This document shows, piece by piece, positions 1 to 10,930 of a DNA stretch of 64,000 bases (within the stretch, counting starts at the first letter, position 1; each line of letters opens with the position of its first letter). The translations under genes were made by a program, and so were the position numbers. The stretch is taken from NCBI RefSeq assembly GCF_023283485.1, contig NZ_JAKILU010000011.1:1-64000 (forward strand), written 5' to 3'. The stretch is from Shewanella glacialipiscicola (lineage in GTDB: Bacteria > Pseudomonadota > Gammaproteobacteria > Enterobacterales > Shewanellaceae). The notes beneath the pieces are model-generated. The model did not search any database and was not told the DNA's origin. It worked only from the letters and a program-made list of their open reading frames with translations.

Positions 1-29
1 GCAAGAGCTTGCCAGACGAACCCTTCGGG

Positions 30-127
30 CAGCGTTTGGCTGGCGTTTCTGCTGCGTTATCGCCCGTTTATGTAGAATAACTACACTGCACAGGCTTTGC
101 CTTGCATAAAAGCCAGCCAACTCGCTG
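30..127. repeat. Imperfect inverted repeat, possible dispersed intergenic element
   Basis: The arms TTGGCTGGC (36-44) and GCCAGCCAA (112-120) are exact inverse complements, extended outward by CAGCG and CGCTG. A small inner hairpin, TGTAG-AATAA-CTACA, lies at 71-85. No coding potential is seen. It resembles the hairpin-forming intergenic repeats common in Shewanella-type genomes, but only one copy lies in this window, so the dispersed nature is inference. Confidence 0.4.
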
Positions 128-172
128 CAAAAATAACCCTGAAATGTCAACACGCCCTAATAATGGCCCAAT

Positions 173-198
173 AAAAAACCCCGCAAGCGCGAGGTTTT
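173..198 (-). terminator. Rho-independent terminator of the cyd operon
   Basis: Read on the minus strand, a GC-rich stem (ACCTCGC pairing with GCGGGGT) is followed by a run of T. It lies just past the cydX stop codon and would end the cydABX transcript. Confidence 0.7.
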
Positions 199-215
199 CA
201 AATCGAGTTTAAACG

Positions 216-332
216 TTATTCAGCATCATCTGCCGATCTGTCCATATTCTCTGTATTTTCAAGCCATAAGGCGTTGATGATACCGAAAGAACAGGCTAAC
301 AAAACCCCTAACAACCACGTGAAATACCACAT
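216..332 (-). CDS. cydX: Cytochrome bd oxidase small subunit CydX
   Basis: A 38-codon frame starting MWYFTWLLG, with one hydrophobic helix of about 20 residues, then NALWLENT and an acidic tail ending in DDAE. CydX/CbdX is a single-helix subunit that stabilises the haem b595/d site of bd oxidase, and the family signature is this short W/Y-rich helix ending near an alanine-leucine-tryptophan stretch. It lies directly downstream of cydB, 26 bases from its stop codon, the standard position. The purine-rich AAGGAGC motif lies 8 bases before its ATG. It is short enough to be missed by gene callers. Identification rests on family pattern plus position; I consider it secure. Confidence 0.9.
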   Translation of the reverse strand: MWYFTWLLGVLLACSFGIINALWLENTENMDRSADDAE

Positions 333-358
333 AGTAGATGCTCCTTAAATTGTCAGTA

Positions 359-1498
359 TTAGTAGAGTGAGGCTTTATTATCTTCAATATGTTTACGGCC
401 GATACGACCAAACATTTTGAAGTAAGTCCACGCTGTGTAACTTAATACTAAAGGTACAAAAATCGCAGCGGCAACCGTCATCACACCTAAGCTTGTTTCA
501 CTGGCTGTTGCATCCCACATAGTCAAACTCACATTAGGATCTAATGACGATGGCATCACAAATGGGAACATCGCTGCGCCACAGGTTAAAATGACCATAG
601 CCACTGTGAGTGAACTAAATAAGAAGGCAAAACCGGAACGGTTAAAGCGACTCACCAAAATCACTAACAAAGGTAATACCACACCTAAGATTGGGAACAA
701 CATAGTGATGGGATATTTGTCATAGTTAGCTAACCATGCACCGGCTTCAATCGCAACCGTCTTTAATGCTGGGTTAGAAACCGCATAATGATCGAGTGTA
801 GAAGTCACTACATAACCATCAATCCCATTGGCTAGCCACACGCCTGCTGCGGCAAAAAACACTGCCACTAATAACGCAAAGAATTGTGTGGCTTTTGCTG
901 CACGAACGCGCAGTTCACTATCAGTCTTCATTTGCAGCCAAGAAGCGCCCTGCATCATGAACATGCTTACGCTCACCAGACCTGCGAGCAGACCGAAAGG
1001 ATTCAACAGACCAAATAAACCACCGTGGTATTTAGCCCGTAGGAACTCGTCAAATTCAAACGGTACGCCTTGTAATAAGTTACCAAAAGCGACACCGATA
1101 ATCAGCGGAGGCACAAAACCACCGACAAACAAGGCCCAATCCCATGACTTACGCCACTTTGGATTTTCAATTTTTGAACGGTAATCAAAGCCAACTGGGC
1201 GCATATAAAGCGCAAACAGTACCAACATCATGGCGACATAAAAGCCAGAAAAAGACACTGCATACACCATAGGCCAAGCGGCAAATAACGCGCCGCCCGC
1301 TGTAATTAACCACACTTGGTTGCCATCCCAATGGGGGGCAATGGTGTTGATCATAATGCGGCGTTCTGTGTCGTCTTTACCAATAATCGGTAACAACGCA
1401 CCCACACCCATATCAAAACCGTCCGTTAACGCAAATCCGATGAACAGTACGCCGATCAAAGCCCACCAGATAACTCTCAACGTTTCATAATCAAACAT
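359..1498 (-). CDS. cydB: Cytochrome bd ubiquinol oxidase subunit II (CydB)
   Basis: 379 residues, the same length as E. coli CydB. The N-terminus MFDYETLRVIWWALIGVLF and the following FALTDGFDMGVGALLP are the conserved first helix of subunit II, and the HWDGNQVWLI motif near residue 55 is also typical. The protein is hydrophobic throughout, with about eight or nine predicted helices. With CydA it forms the high-affinity quinol:O2 oxidoreductase of the inner membrane, used at low oxygen and under stress. It starts 16 bases after the cydA stop region, with GAGGA before the ATG, so the genes are one operon. No oddities seen. Confidence 0.97.
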   Translation of the reverse strand: MFDYETLRVIWWALIGVLFIGFALTDGFDMGVGALLPIIGKDDTERRIMINTIAPHWDGNQVWLITAGGALFAAWPMVYAVSFSGFYVAMMLVLFALYMRPVGFDYRSKIENPKWRKSWDWALFVGGFVPPLIIGVAFGNLLQGVPFEFDEFLRAKYHGGLFGLLNPFGLLAGLVSVSMFMMQGASWLQMKTDSELRVRAAKATQFFALLVAVFFAAAGVWLANGIDGYVVTSTLDHYAVSNPALKTVAIEAGAWLANYDKYPITMLFPILGVVLPLLVILVSRFNRSGFAFLFSSLTVAMVILTCGAAMFPFVMPSSLDPNVSLTMWDATASETSLGVMTVAAAIFVPLVLSYTAWTYFKMFGRIGRKHIEDNKASLY

Positions 1499-1513
1499 AA
1501 TGAAATCCTCTGC

Positions 1514-3070
1514 TTAAGCTTCTAGTTTCTCGAAATGATAACGACCCGTTTTTAAACTACTCGGACCAATACGGATAAACTTAAGCATTAAGAATACCTC
1601 AATCACCAACAGCACTGTGTAGAACAAGGTGATAGACAGGATGCTGAACCATAAGTCGCTAGTCGTTAAACTTGAGGCTGACATAAAGGTCGGTAATATC
1701 TCTGAAATAGTCCAAGGTTGACGACCATATTCAGCGACAAACCAACCACACTCAATAGCAATCCAAGGCAATGGCAAACTATAAAGCGCGGCTCTAAGTA
1801 CCCATTTTTTCTCTTGAATTTGGTGACGAGTGCTTTGCCAAAATGCAGCAGCAAAGACAAACAACATAATAAAGCCTGCAGCCACCATTAAGCGGAAACT
1901 CCAGAAAATAGGCGCTACGTTTGGAATAGAATCTTTAGCAGCGGCTTTAATCTGTTCTTCGGTCGCATCGACAATATTATCGGTATAACGTTTGAGTAAG
2001 AAACCGTAGCCTAAATCCACTTTTGCAGCGTCAAAAGCGGCACGCAGTTCAGGAGTAACATCACCCGCACGCAATTTGACTAACATGGCATACGCTTTCA
2101 TACCGTTACGAATACGTATTTCATGCTCAGCAATTAAATCGTGAATACCCGTGACTTGTTCATCAAGTGAGCGGGTAGCAATAATGCCCATTGCATAGGG
2201 GATTTTAATTGCATAATCGGTATGCATGGTTTCCTGATTAGGGAAACCCACAGCGGTAAAGGCTGCTGGAGCAGGTTCAGTGTGCCACTCAGCTTCAATC
2301 GCCGCTAATTTAACACGCTGTGCCTCACCCACTTTATAACCAGACTCATCGCCTAACACGATAACCGATAAAATCGACGCCATACCAAAACTGGCCGCAA
2401 TCGCAAATGAGCGACGAGCAAAAGGCAAATCACGCTTTTTGAGGATGTAATAAGCACTGATCGCCAATACAAACATGGCACCAGCGACATAACCAGATGC
2501 CACGGTATGGACAAATTTCACCTGCGCGACGGGGTTAAAGACCACCTCAGAGAAGTTGACCATCTCCATACGCATTGTTTCGTAGTTAAACACAGAACCG
2601 ACAGGGTTTTGCATCCAACCGTTTGCGATCAAAATCCAAAGGGCTGACATGTTAGAACCAAAGGCCACTAACCAAGTCACCATTAAATGTTGGCGTTTAG
2701 AGAAGCGATCCCAACCAAAGAAGAACATACCCACAAAGGTCGATTCTAAGAAGAACGCCATCAGGCCTTCAATCGCTAATGGCGCGCCGAAAATATCGCC
2801 TACATAGTGCGAATAGTAAGACCAGTTCGTTCCGAATTGGAACTCCATCGCCAAACCCGTCGTCACACCTAAGGCAAAGTTAATTCCAAATAACTTACCC
2901 CAGAACTTCGTCATATCTTTATAAATTTGTTTATCTGTCATCACATACAGTGATTCCATGATCGCCAGCAAGAATGCTAGCCCCAAAGTTAAGGGAACAA
3001 ATAGGAAGTGATACATGGCTGTCAGCGCAAACTGCAACCGTGACAGCTCAACAACCTCTGCAACAATCAT
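1514..3070 (-). CDS. cydA: Cytochrome bd ubiquinol oxidase subunit I (CydA)
   Basis: 518 residues, highly similar to E. coli CydA. The conserved [18 protein letters not shown] start includes the axial histidine of haem b595, GRQPWTI lies near the C-terminus, and GLLKRYT-type residues fall inside a long Q-loop, so this is the E. coli-like long-Q-loop class. I chose the ATG at 3070 rather than a start nine codons upstream because AAGGAGT lies just before it and because family members begin at MxxxEVVELSR. The subunit oxidises ubiquinol and carries all three haems. It is the first gene of the cydABX operon. An Fnr-type palindrome about 325 bases upstream suggests oxygen control. Confidence 0.97.
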   Translation of the reverse strand: MIVAEVVELSRLQFALTAMYHFLFVPLTLGLAFLLAIMESLYVMTDKQIYKDMTKFWGKLFGINFALGVTTGLAMEFQFGTNWSYYSHYVGDIFGAPLAIEGLMAFFLESTFVGMFFFGWDRFSKRQHLMVTWLVAFGSNMSALWILIANGWMQNPVGSVFNYETMRMEMVNFSEVVFNPVAQVKFVHTVASGYVAGAMFVLAISAYYILKKRDLPFARRSFAIAASFGMASILSVIVLGDESGYKVGEAQRVKLAAIEAEWHTEPAPAAFTAVGFPNQETMHTDYAIKIPYAMGIIATRSLDEQVTGIHDLIAEHEIRIRNGMKAYAMLVKLRAGDVTPELRAAFDAAKVDLGYGFLLKRYTDNIVDATEEQIKAAAKDSIPNVAPIFWSFRLMVAAGFIMLFVFAAAFWQSTRHQIQEKKWVLRAALYSLPLPWIAIECGWFVAEYGRQPWTISEILPTFMSASSLTTSDLWFSILSITLFYTVLLVIEVFLMLKFIRIGPSSLKTGRYHFEKLEA

Positions 3071-3742
3071 CGGTGACTCCTTACGTGGTGCGTCCAATGG
3101 CTATGGACATAGGCAATTATTCGCAACAAGTGCCTTGGTAGGATAGTGAGTTTCATTTTGTGCTTATATCTGTCATCAGTATAAACCGTTAAATTTAATC
3201 TTTCGCATTACATCCAAGCTGCAAGGTGTAAAAAGTCCTCAGCCTCATAACATATCGAGATGTGAGTCACACTATTGCATAACATTGAGAGCAATACTTT
3301 ACTACTTAATAGGTCAAATGAGTCATCAATATAAATATCAGCAAGTTAAGATATATATTTACGCTCATCTACTATTATTTTATACGCCTGAGTTTGATTC
3401 AAATCAATCAAACCCAGTGGTTTAGATGGGTTTTGCGGCAAGGCACACACTTCCCTACAGGAAGGTATTGACAACATCCACCAACGAGAGTAGTGAACTT
3501 GCATTATTCTATATAAAGCCATGGTTTTACACCTTAGCCACCAAAAACGTACGCTAACAGCAAAAACCAGAACAAATTAAAAATATAGCAACAACCAGAC
3601 TAATGAAAAATAACAAATAAAAACACATTAACATATAAAAATACATAAGTAACAATGACTTATATTTATACAGTGTATTTAAACCAATAAAACAAGAAAT
3701 TAACCATTATTTTATCTAATGTATAATTGTATTTTTTATCGT
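3071..3742. other. Long AT-rich intergenic region upstream of cydA
   Basis: No convincing gene is seen in this stretch of about 670 bases. It is AT-rich, especially 3560-3740, and holds the Fnr-type box at 3394-3407. TGTGAGTCACA near 3261 is palindromic but lacks the six-base spacer of a Crp site. The region probably contains the cyd promoter(s) and upstream regulatory sites. Confidence 0.5.
3394..3407. promoter_or_regulatory. Fnr/EtrA-type operator upstream of cydA
   Basis: TTGATTCAAATCAA is a perfect match to the Fnr consensus TTGAT-N4-ATCAA. In Shewanella the Fnr homologue is EtrA and the consensus is the same. It lies about 325 bases before the cydA start codon and about 340 bases before the promoter of the small ORF on the other strand. 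Which transcript it controls is inferred from distance only; cydA is the more likely target because cyd genes are oxygen-regulated in many bacteria. Confidence 0.7.
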
Positions 3743-3771
3743 TTGATAAGCGCATTTGAGTTGTCTAATAT
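3743..3771 (+). promoter_or_regulatory. Predicted sigma-70 promoter for a small ORF
   Basis: TTGATA (3743-3748) and TAATAT (3766-3771) are separated by exactly 17 bases. Transcription would begin near 3778, giving a leader of about 95 bases before the small ORF at 3873. Inferred from consensus match and spacing. Confidence 0.6.
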
Positions 3772-3872
3772 ATAGCCTGTGTTAAGGAGACCATTGGGTT
3801 ACACGGTGTCGTCGCCCAGCCCAAACCTACTTCGCGCACATTGGTATTAACTTTTGGTGTGGAGATATTGAT

Positions 3873-3953
3873 ATGACTAAATTATTTGAACGTCTGGTTA
3901 ACAGTTACAAGCGTGTTTTTGTTGAACTTTATACCGCTAATGAACTTAAATAA
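3873..3953 (+). CDS. Candidate 26-residue small protein
   Basis: ATG-initiated frame of 26 codons plus stop, beginning MTKLFERLVNSYKRVF and ending YTANELK: basic in the middle, amphipathic, with no membrane helix and no signal peptide. GGAG lies eight bases before the ATG. A 17-base-spaced sigma-70 promoter lies upstream and a strong terminator downstream, so it looks like a complete monocistronic unit between cydA and purL. A perfect 7-base-pair hairpin (AATGACT/AGTCATT, 3961-3980) directly follows the stop. In the leader, AAGGAG at 3784-3789 is followed by a possible TTG-started 18-codon frame (3794-3850). I do not recognise a family. The transcript could instead act as a regulatory RNA. 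Confidence 0.5.
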   Translation: MTKLFERLVNSYKRVFVELYTANELK

Positions 3954-4010
3954 CACTCCGAATGACTCGAAAAAGTCATTGGATTAATTTGACGTACTAT
4001 TAACAAAAAA

Positions 4011-4043
4011 AGCCCCTATCTCATTAAGATGGGGGCTTTTTTT
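4011..4043 (+). terminator. Strong terminator after the small ORF
   Basis: Stem AGCCCC-ATCT / AGAT-GGGGCT followed by seven T on the plus strand. A matching A tract on the other side means it could work in both directions. Confidence 0.8.
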
Positions 4044-4244
4044 GTTAATAATCATGATGGTTTTCTTGAGTGATCAAGTGAAGTAAAACAACCTGTCGTA
4101 GATCAACTCAGCTACGACCTACTTAGTAATAGGTATTTAATGCTTGAATACGACTATTTTATCACTTTGATCTATTAGCATATTTACAATAAGCATTAAT
4201 AGCCTGAAATACATCGTTTTTTGTAAAAGTGCATTTTAAATATG

Positions 4245-4276
4245 AAAAAAGGAGCGAAATTATCGCTCCTTTTTTA
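4245..4276 (-). terminator. Bidirectional terminator downstream of purL
   Basis: Perfect stem GGAGCGA/TCGCTCC with a 5-base loop, flanked by six A on one side and six T on the other. It lies 60 bases past the purL stop codon on the minus strand. Confidence 0.8.
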
Positions 4277-4335
4277 CGATGACATAAACCGGATTTTACC
4301 CTTCAATATAGGTAAAAGCTGGTTATTTTAATCAC

Positions 4336-7300
4336 TTAACCTAAGGTCACTCGTGCATTTCTAAACATACGCATCCACGGGCTATCTTCACCCCAAGCAT
4401 CAGGATGCCAAGAGTTAGCTACGGTTCTGAACACACGTTCTGGGTGCGGCATCATCAACGTTACGCGGCCATCGGTGGTACAAATACCAGTCAAGCCATT
4501 TGGCGAGCCGTTCGGGTTTTGTGGATACTGAGTCGCGATATCCCCCTTGCCATTGACAAAACGCAGCGCAATGGTGCCTGACGCTTCGGCCTTTGCCAGC
4601 GATTGTGCACTGGCGAACTCAGCCAAACCTTCACCGTGGGATACGGCAATAGGCATACGCGAACCCGCCATACCTTGGAAGAATAACGACGGGCTCTGTT
4701 GCACTTCAACTAAGCTAAAACGCGCTTCGAAACGCTCTGAGCGGTTACGCACAAAACGTGGCCAATGCTCGCTGCCTGGGATAATTTCTTTCAGGTTCGA
4801 CAGCATTTGACAACCATTACACACGCCAAGGGCGAAACTTGCATCACGCTCAAAGAAACGAGAAAACTCATCGCGAGCTCGCTCATTAAACAGAATCGAC
4901 TTAGCCCAACCTTCACCCGCGCCTAATACGTCACCATAAGAGAAGCCACCGCAAGCCACTAGGCCTTCGAACTCATCTAAGCTGATACGGCCCGATAAAA
5001 TATCCGACATGTGCACATCGTGGCTTTCAAATCCGGCACGGTCAAAGGCGGCAGCCATTTCTACCTGAGAGTTAACGCCCTGCTCACGCAAAATAGCCAT
5101 CTTAGGGGCGATACCTTTAAGGATATAAGGCGCAGCGACATCAACACTTGGGTCAAAACTTAAGTTAACCGTTAAGCCTAAATCGGTTTCGTCTTGTTTG
5201 AGCTTAAACTCTTCAAGCGCGCACTCTGGGTTATCACGCAGTGCTTGCATACGATAAGTGGTTTCTGACCACACAGTACGCAGCGCTACACGGGTATCGC
5301 TGAAAACTTCACGCGCGCCATCGTTAATAGTGATGCGTTGATCATCGGCTAAAGTCCCGATCACATGGCAAGGTACGCCAGCGATAGCAAACTGAGCAGC
5401 AATTTTTGCGGCGTTGTCGCGGCTCACTTGCAGCACAGCGCCGAGTTCTTCATTAAAGAGCCTTTCTAAATCAGTGCCATGCAAATCGTCTATATCGATG
5501 TCTAAACCAGTATTACCTGTAAAGGCCATTTCTACTAACGTGGTAAATAAACCGCCGTCACTGCGATCGTGATAAGCGATAACAGACTTTTTAGCGACTA
5601 AATTTTGCATGGTTTCAAAGAAACCGCGCAGTAGTGCAGCGTCATCAAGATCTGGCGCGATATCACCCAGCTCACCAAACACCTGCGCTAAACAAGAACC
5701 ACCTAAACGATTTTTACCCGCACCTAAATCCACTAACAATAAAGACGTCTCGCCTTTATCTGTGCGTAGTTCTGGTGTCACGGTATTACGAATGTCTTGC
5801 ACCACACCAAAGGCGGTAATGACCAATGACATTGGTGACGTCACGGTTTTATCCGCGCCATCTTGCTGCCATGCTGTCTTCATTGACATCGAGTCTTTAC
5901 CGACCGGAATGGTTAGGCTCAGCTCTGGGCACAATTCTTCACCTACGGCTTTCACCGCTTCATAAAGACCGGCATCTTCACCTGGGTGACCTGCCGCAGA
6001 CATCCAGTTGGCAGATAATTTAATCCGTTTAAACGAACCGATATCAACGCCAGCGATGTTCATGATTGACTCAGCAACTGCCATACGGGCAGAGGCGCCA
6101 AAATCGAGCAGTGCCAACGGCGTACGCTCGCCCAGCGACATAGCTTCACCGGCGTAGGTATCAAAGCTCGCCGCAGTCACAGCGCAATCGGCAACTGGCA
6201 CTTGCCATGGCCCCACCATTTGGTCACGGTTAACTAAACCTGTAACTGTGCGGTCACCAATGGTGATGAGGAAGCTTTTATCCGCCACGGTAGGTAGGCT
6301 TAATACACGTTTAACTGCTTCTTTTACATCAATACTATCTTGGTTTAGTGCGGGAGAGACTGCTTTAGCTGATACCACATCGCGGCTCATCTTAGGTGCT
6401 TTGCCTAATAAAACTTCAAGCGGTAAATCAATAGGGTTATTGTCAAAATGGCTATCGGTAAGCGTTAAATGCTTTTCTGCTGTCGCTTCACCCACTACGG
6501 CAAATGGCGCACGTTCACGCTCACAGATTGCCGTGAATAATGCGAGATTTTCAGGGGCAACTGACATCACATAACGCTCTTGTGACTCGTTACACCAGAT
6601 TTCTAGCGGGCTCATTCCCGGTTCGTCCGATGGCACATTACGCAGATTAAACAGACCACCACGCTCTGCGTCATTGACTAACTCAGGGAAAGCATTTGAT
6701 AAGCCGCCCGCGCCCACATCGTGGATAAATTGGATCGGGTTTTTATCACCAAGCTGCCAGCAGCGGTCAATCACTTCCTGACAACGACGCTCCATTTCTG
6801 GGTTTTCACGTTGTACAGAAGCAAAATCAAGATTTTCGCTCGATTGACCCGATGCCATAGATGAAGCCGCGCCGCCGCCCAGACCAATGTTCATTGCTGG
6901 GCCACCGAGCACAATCAGCTTAGCGCCAACGGTAATTTCACCCTTTTGCACATGTTCTTCGCGAATATTACCTAAACCACCAGCTAACATAATGGGCTTG
7001 TGGTAACCGCGCACTTCAACACCGTTATGGCTACTGACTTCTTGCTCATAGGTACGGAAATAGCCCACCAGCGCAGGACGACCAAACTCGTTGTTAAATG
7101 CCGCGCCGCCCAATGGGCCTTCGGTCATAATATCTAGCGCACTCACAATACGATCGGGTTTACCGTAATGGGTTTCCCACGGCTGTTCAAAACCGGGAAT
7201 ATTCAAATTTGATACGCTAAAACCGGTTAAACCCGCTTTAGGTTTAGAGCCGCGGCCCGTTGCGCCTTCATCACGGATTTCGCCGCCTGAACCCGTTGCA

Positions 7301-8220
7301 GCGCCTGGATATGGGCTGATAGCGGTTGGATGGTTATGGGTTTCCACTTTCATCAAAATGTGCATAGGTTCAGTGTGATAGTTGTACACCCCATCAGGAT
7401 CTGGGAAAAAACGACCCGCAACTGAACCTTCCATCACCGCGGCGTTATCTTTGTAGGCCGACAACACATGATCTGGCGTGGTTTCAAAGGTATTCTTGAT
7501 CATCTTGAACAATGATTTTGGCTGTACTTCGCCATCAATCGTCCAATCTGCGTTAAAAATTTTGTGACGACAATGCTCTGAGTTTGCCTGAGCAAACATC
7601 ATCAATTCAATATCGTGGGGATTACGGCCTAAACGGACGAAGCTTTCGACTAAATAGTCAATTTCATCTTCGGCTAAGGCGAGGCCCAGTTCAGTATTGG
7701 CTACCTCTAATGCACGGCGGCCTTCGGCAAGAATATTTACACTCTTAAATGGTGCTGGCTCGGTGCGTTTGAATAACACATCAGCTTTAGCAAAATCATC
7801 GAGAATGATGTCAACCATGCGGTCATGCAGCAGTGCATTTAAAGCTTGTTGCTGAACCGCTGTCAGTGCATCTGATTCAACATAATAGGCAACGCCTCGC
7901 TCCAAACGCTTCACTTTACCAAGGCCACAATTATGGGCAATGTCAGTTGCTTTTGAAGACCAAGGAGAAATAGTACCGGGACGAGGCGTGACAAACAGAA
8001 GTGAACCTTGGGGGATATGAGTTTCTATCGCGGGTCCATAGGTGAGAATTGTTTCAAGTTGCTGGCGTTCGTTAGTGTTGAGCAACTCGCTCAAATCCGC
8101 TAAATGGACATATTCAGCATAGATTTGGCGTACCGGAAGCGCCGCATTCTCGCAGGCCTCCATCAGCTTTTGCATTCTAAACGTCGAGAGTGCAGGGGCT
8201 CCGCGGATGATCTCCATCAC
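4336..8220 (-). CDS. purL: Phosphoribosylformylglycinamidine synthase (PurL)
   Basis: 1294 residues, the large single-chain FGAM synthase of gammaproteobacteria (E. coli 1295). It catalyses the ATP- and glutamine-dependent conversion of FGAR to FGAM, step 4 of purine synthesis. The N-terminal PurS-like part starts [12 protein letters not shown]. The synthetase core carries [19 protein letters not shown] and [11 protein letters not shown]. The C-terminal glutamine amidotransferase has the nucleophile in LGVCNGCQM (near residue 1135) and the His-Glu pair in MMPHPERVF near the end. All catalytic motifs are intact. It is divergent from mltF, as in E. coli. No clear PurR operator was found upstream. 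Confidence 0.98.
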   Translation of the reverse strand: MMEIIRGAPALSTFRMQKLMEACENAALPVRQIYAEYVHLADLSELLNTNERQQLETILTYGPAIETHIPQGSLLFVTPRPGTISPWSSKATDIAHNCGLGKVKRLERGVAYYVESDALTAVQQQALNALLHDRMVDIILDDFAKADVLFKRTEPAPFKSVNILAEGRRALEVANTELGLALAEDEIDYLVESFVRLGRNPHDIELMMFAQANSEHCRHKIFNADWTIDGEVQPKSLFKMIKNTFETTPDHVLSAYKDNAAVMEGSVAGRFFPDPDGVYNYHTEPMHILMKVETHNHPTAISPYPGAATGSGGEIRDEGATGRGSKPKAGLTGFSVSNLNIPGFEQPWETHYGKPDRIVSALDIMTEGPLGGAAFNNEFGRPALVGYFRTYEQEVSSHNGVEVRGYHKPIMLAGGLGNIREEHVQKGEITVGAKLIVLGGPAMNIGLGGGAASSMASGQSSENLDFASVQRENPEMERRCQEVIDRCWQLGDKNPIQFIHDVGAGGLSNAFPELVNDAERGGLFNLRNVPSDEPGMSPLEIWCNESQERYVMSVAPENLALFTAICERERAPFAVVGEATAEKHLTLTDSHFDNNPIDLPLEVLLGKAPKMSRDVVSAKAVSPALNQDSIDVKEAVKRVLSLPTVADKSFLITIGDRTVTGLVNRDQMVGPWQVPVADCAVTAASFDTYAGEAMSLGERTPLALLDFGASARMAVAESIMNIAGVDIGSFKRIKLSANWMSAAGHPGEDAGLYEAVKAVGEELCPELSLTIPVGKDSMSMKTAWQQDGADKTVTSPMSLVITAFGVVQDIRNTVTPELRTDKGETSLLLVDLGAGKNRLGGSCLAQVFGELGDIAPDLDDAALLRGFFETMQNLVAKKSVIAYHDRSDGGLFTTLVEMAFTGNTGLDIDIDDLHGTDLERLFNEELGAVLQVSRDNAAKIAAQFAIAGVPCHVIGTLADDQRITINDGAREVFSDTRVALRTVWSETTYRMQALRDNPECALEEFKLKQDETDLGLTVNLSFDPSVDVAAPYILKGIAPKMAILREQGVNSQVEMAAAFDRAGFESHDVHMSDILSGRISLDEFEGLVACGGFSYGDVLGAGEGWAKSILFNERARDEFSRFFERDASFALGVCNGCQMLSNLKEIIPGSEHWPRFVRNRSERFEARFSLVEVQQSPSLFFQGMAGSRMPIAVSHGEGLAEFASAQSLAKAEASGTIALRFVNGKGDIATQYPQNPNGSPNGLTGICTTDGRVTLMMPHPERVFRTVANSWHPDAWGEDSPWMRMFRNARVTLG

Positions 8221-8497
8221 GTCTATTCACCTTATTATTTATTATTGCAGGGGTCAGAATTGGCGCTATTATAGGGAAATGTCTAGCACAAATCACCTGT
8301 GTCATTACGCAAAACAGTGTTTCCTGTAATATAAAAAGCGACGTATTTTTAAGTCATCATTTACCTCTACGAACGATTTTTTTACGTTATCACAGACAAA
8401 CGGATATAATCCCACCAATGTTGGTCAGTTCATCACTCATGCCCTACTGTTAATCCTTTATTTATAACGTTGATTTAATTTGATATAAGCACATTTA

Positions 8498-9925
8498 ATG
8501 ACTCGATTCTTATTGGTTTTTATCCTAGGTTTCTTACTGACTGCCTGTCAGCCTGTTGCCGTGGACGAAACAGAATTTGTGCCTAAAAAATTAACGGAGT
8601 TAAGAGTTGGCACCTTGTACGGGCCACAGATTTATATGACCTCTGGTCAAGGCGATAGCGGTTTTGATTACGATATGGCGGTGTTGTTTGCTGAATACTT
8701 AAACGTGCCACTAAAAATGGTGCCTTACACTAACAATGCCGAACTGTACGAAGCTCTCAAAAAGAATCACATTGATATTATTGCCGCGGGTATGACTGAA
8801 ACACCCGCTAGACGAGAACAATTTCGCCTTGGCCCACCGCTATACCGTGTTAATCAAGTCTTAGTTTACCGCGAAGGCATGCCGGTCCCTAAAGACATCA
8901 GTGACTTAAAAGGTAAGATTACTGTGATTGCCGATTCGGCCTTCGTCGAAACCTTAACCCAGTTGCAAAAACATTATCCAACACTGGTATGGGATCAAAT
9001 TACCGACAAGGACAGCGAAGAATTATTGGCGATGATTGCCAATAAAGAAATTGATTACACCATAGCCGATTCCAGCAGTGTACAAATCAACCGCCGCTAT
9101 TTACCTGACTTACGTTTAGGCCCCGTGTTAGAAGAAAAACTCAATATTGTCTGGTTATTACCGCCCAATCGTAGCGACCAGCTCATGAGCCAATTATTGG
9201 CTTTTTGGCATCAAGAAAAACGCGCCGGTACACTCGACCACTTAAATGAAAAATACTTTGGTCATGTGAAACGTTTCGATTATGTCGATACTCGCGCATT
9301 TATCCGCGCCATCGAAACCGTATTACCCCGTTATCGTCACTTATTTGAAAAATACGCCGGCAATTTAGATTGGCGTAAACTGGCGGCGACGAGCTATCAA
9401 GAATCGCACTGGAACCCGAATGCTCGTTCAGCAACGGGGGTACGTGGCATGATGATGCTGACCCAACCCACGGCTAAGGAAATTGGCATTACTAATCGTT
9501 TAGATGCCGAAGAAAGCATTCGCGGCGGCGCGGCTTACCTAAATGACATGATCAACCGTTTGCCAGAATCGATCCCCGAAAGTCAGCGTATGTGGTTTGC
9601 ACTGGCGTCATACAATATAGGTTATGCCCATGTTGAAGATGCGCGAAAGCTCGCGGAATCAATGGAGTTAAACCCTAATGCATGGCGAGATTTAAAGAAG
9701 GTGTTGCCGTTACTGCAAAAGCGTAAATACTATCAAAAAACTCGCTATGGCTACGCTCGTGGCAGTGAAGCGGTGCATTATGTCGATAGTATTCGCCGCT
9801 ATTATGACACGCTGGTGTGGATGGATAATCAATCAAAACAACACCCTGATGACGATAGCAGCGATTTAGAGGAAGAACAGCCCACACTCCCTGCTGGAAC
9901 ATTAAGCCCAGATCAGCCTAAATAA
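8498..9925 (+). CDS. mltF: Membrane-bound lytic murein transglycosylase F (MltF)
   Basis: 475 residues. The N-terminus has a lipoprotein signal with lipobox LTAC (Cys17), indicating an outer-membrane lipoprotein. Residues about 35-265 form a type 3 solute-binding-like regulatory domain. Residues about 290-420 form the SLT lytic transglycosylase domain with the catalytic glutamate in SYQESHW (Glu302), plus [10 protein letters not shown] and [11 protein letters not shown] motifs matching E. coli MltF. It cleaves the MurNAc-GlcNAc bond to give 1,6-anhydro products in peptidoglycan turnover. It is divergent from purL and followed by a tiny basic ORF and tadA. The C-terminal tail after residue 440 is acidic and low in complexity. 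Confidence 0.95.
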   Translation: MTRFLLVFILGFLLTACQPVAVDETEFVPKKLTELRVGTLYGPQIYMTSGQGDSGFDYDMAVLFAEYLNVPLKMVPYTNNAELYEALKKNHIDIIAAGMTETPARREQFRLGPPLYRVNQVLVYREGMPVPKDISDLKGKITVIADSAFVETLTQLQKHYPTLVWDQITDKDSEELLAMIANKEIDYTIADSSSVQINRRYLPDLRLGPVLEEKLNIVWLLPPNRSDQLMSQLLAFWHQEKRAGTLDHLNEKYFGHVKRFDYVDTRAFIRAIETVLPRYRHLFEKYAGNLDWRKLAATSYQESHWNPNARSATGVRGMMMLTQPTAKEIGITNRLDAEESIRGGAAYLNDMINRLPESIPESQRMWFALASYNIGYAHVEDARKLAESMELNPNAWRDLKKVLPLLQKRKYYQKTRYGYARGSEAVHYVDSIRRYYDTLVWMDNQSKQHPDDDSSDLEEEQPTLPAGTLSPDQPK

Positions 9926-10115
9926 CCTCACTCACCTTTAGAGACGTAAGCTTATCCAAGACTCAGGCTAAAACACATCTGTAGGCTAAACGCATGCTGA
10001 ATTAAGCTTATCTAACCCGTGCTATTGCCGCATTTAAGTGCAACTGTTACTGTCTTGGTTTAACGGCTACGATAATGCGTTAACCGACAGCAAAATAACA
10101 ATAAATGGGGTCTAT

Positions 10116-10235
10116 ATGAAAAGAAAAGCCATCAGCAACACAGCTGCGCGTCGTCGCACTTTACTAAAAGTCCGTCATAGACGTATTTTAAATCGTCAAA
10201 AACTGTTCTTTACTTTTATCCAATCTCAAGATTAA
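10116..10235 (+). CDS. Very basic 39-residue small ORF
   Basis: ATG frame of 39 codons between mltF and tadA (convergent with tadA), beginning MKRKAISNTAARRRTLLKV and containing many Arg/Lys, then a short hydrophobic patch LFFTFI. GGGG lies six bases before the ATG. A longer frame from a GTG at 10038 is possible but lacks a ribosome site. Composition suggests nucleic-acid or ribosome association, but I recognise no family and this is only a compositional guess. The tadA stop lies 22 bases beyond it on the other strand. Confidence 0.45.
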   Translation: MKRKAISNTAARRRTLLKVRHRRILNRQKLFFTFIQSQD

Positions 10236-10256
10236 TCCTGCCACTTAAATCAATGT

Positions 10257-10784
<528 letters not shown>

Positions 10785-10884
10785 TCATGCCCCTATCTCA
10801 TCGCCAAAAATAAGGCGGATTATATCAGTCAATTAACCATATTTCATAACAGAGTCATTCAACCCAAGTTACTCCATAAACAAC

Positions 10885-10908
10885 AAAAAAGGCGCACTTG
10901 GCGCCTTT
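10885..10908 (-). terminator. Terminator after guaA
   Basis: On the minus strand, AGGCGC-loop-GCGCCT is followed by six T, 23 bases past the guaA stop codon. Confidence 0.75.
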
Positions 10909-10930
10909 CACGTTAATTCAAATAATTAAC

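Noticed and set aside
3258..3272. Possible Crp site before cydA
   Set aside because: TGTGAGTCACA is palindromic but has a one-base rather than six-base spacer.
8305..8330. Possible PurR operator upstream of purL
   Set aside because: ACGCAAAACAGTGTTTCC resembles the PurR consensus but the half-sites are wrongly spaced.
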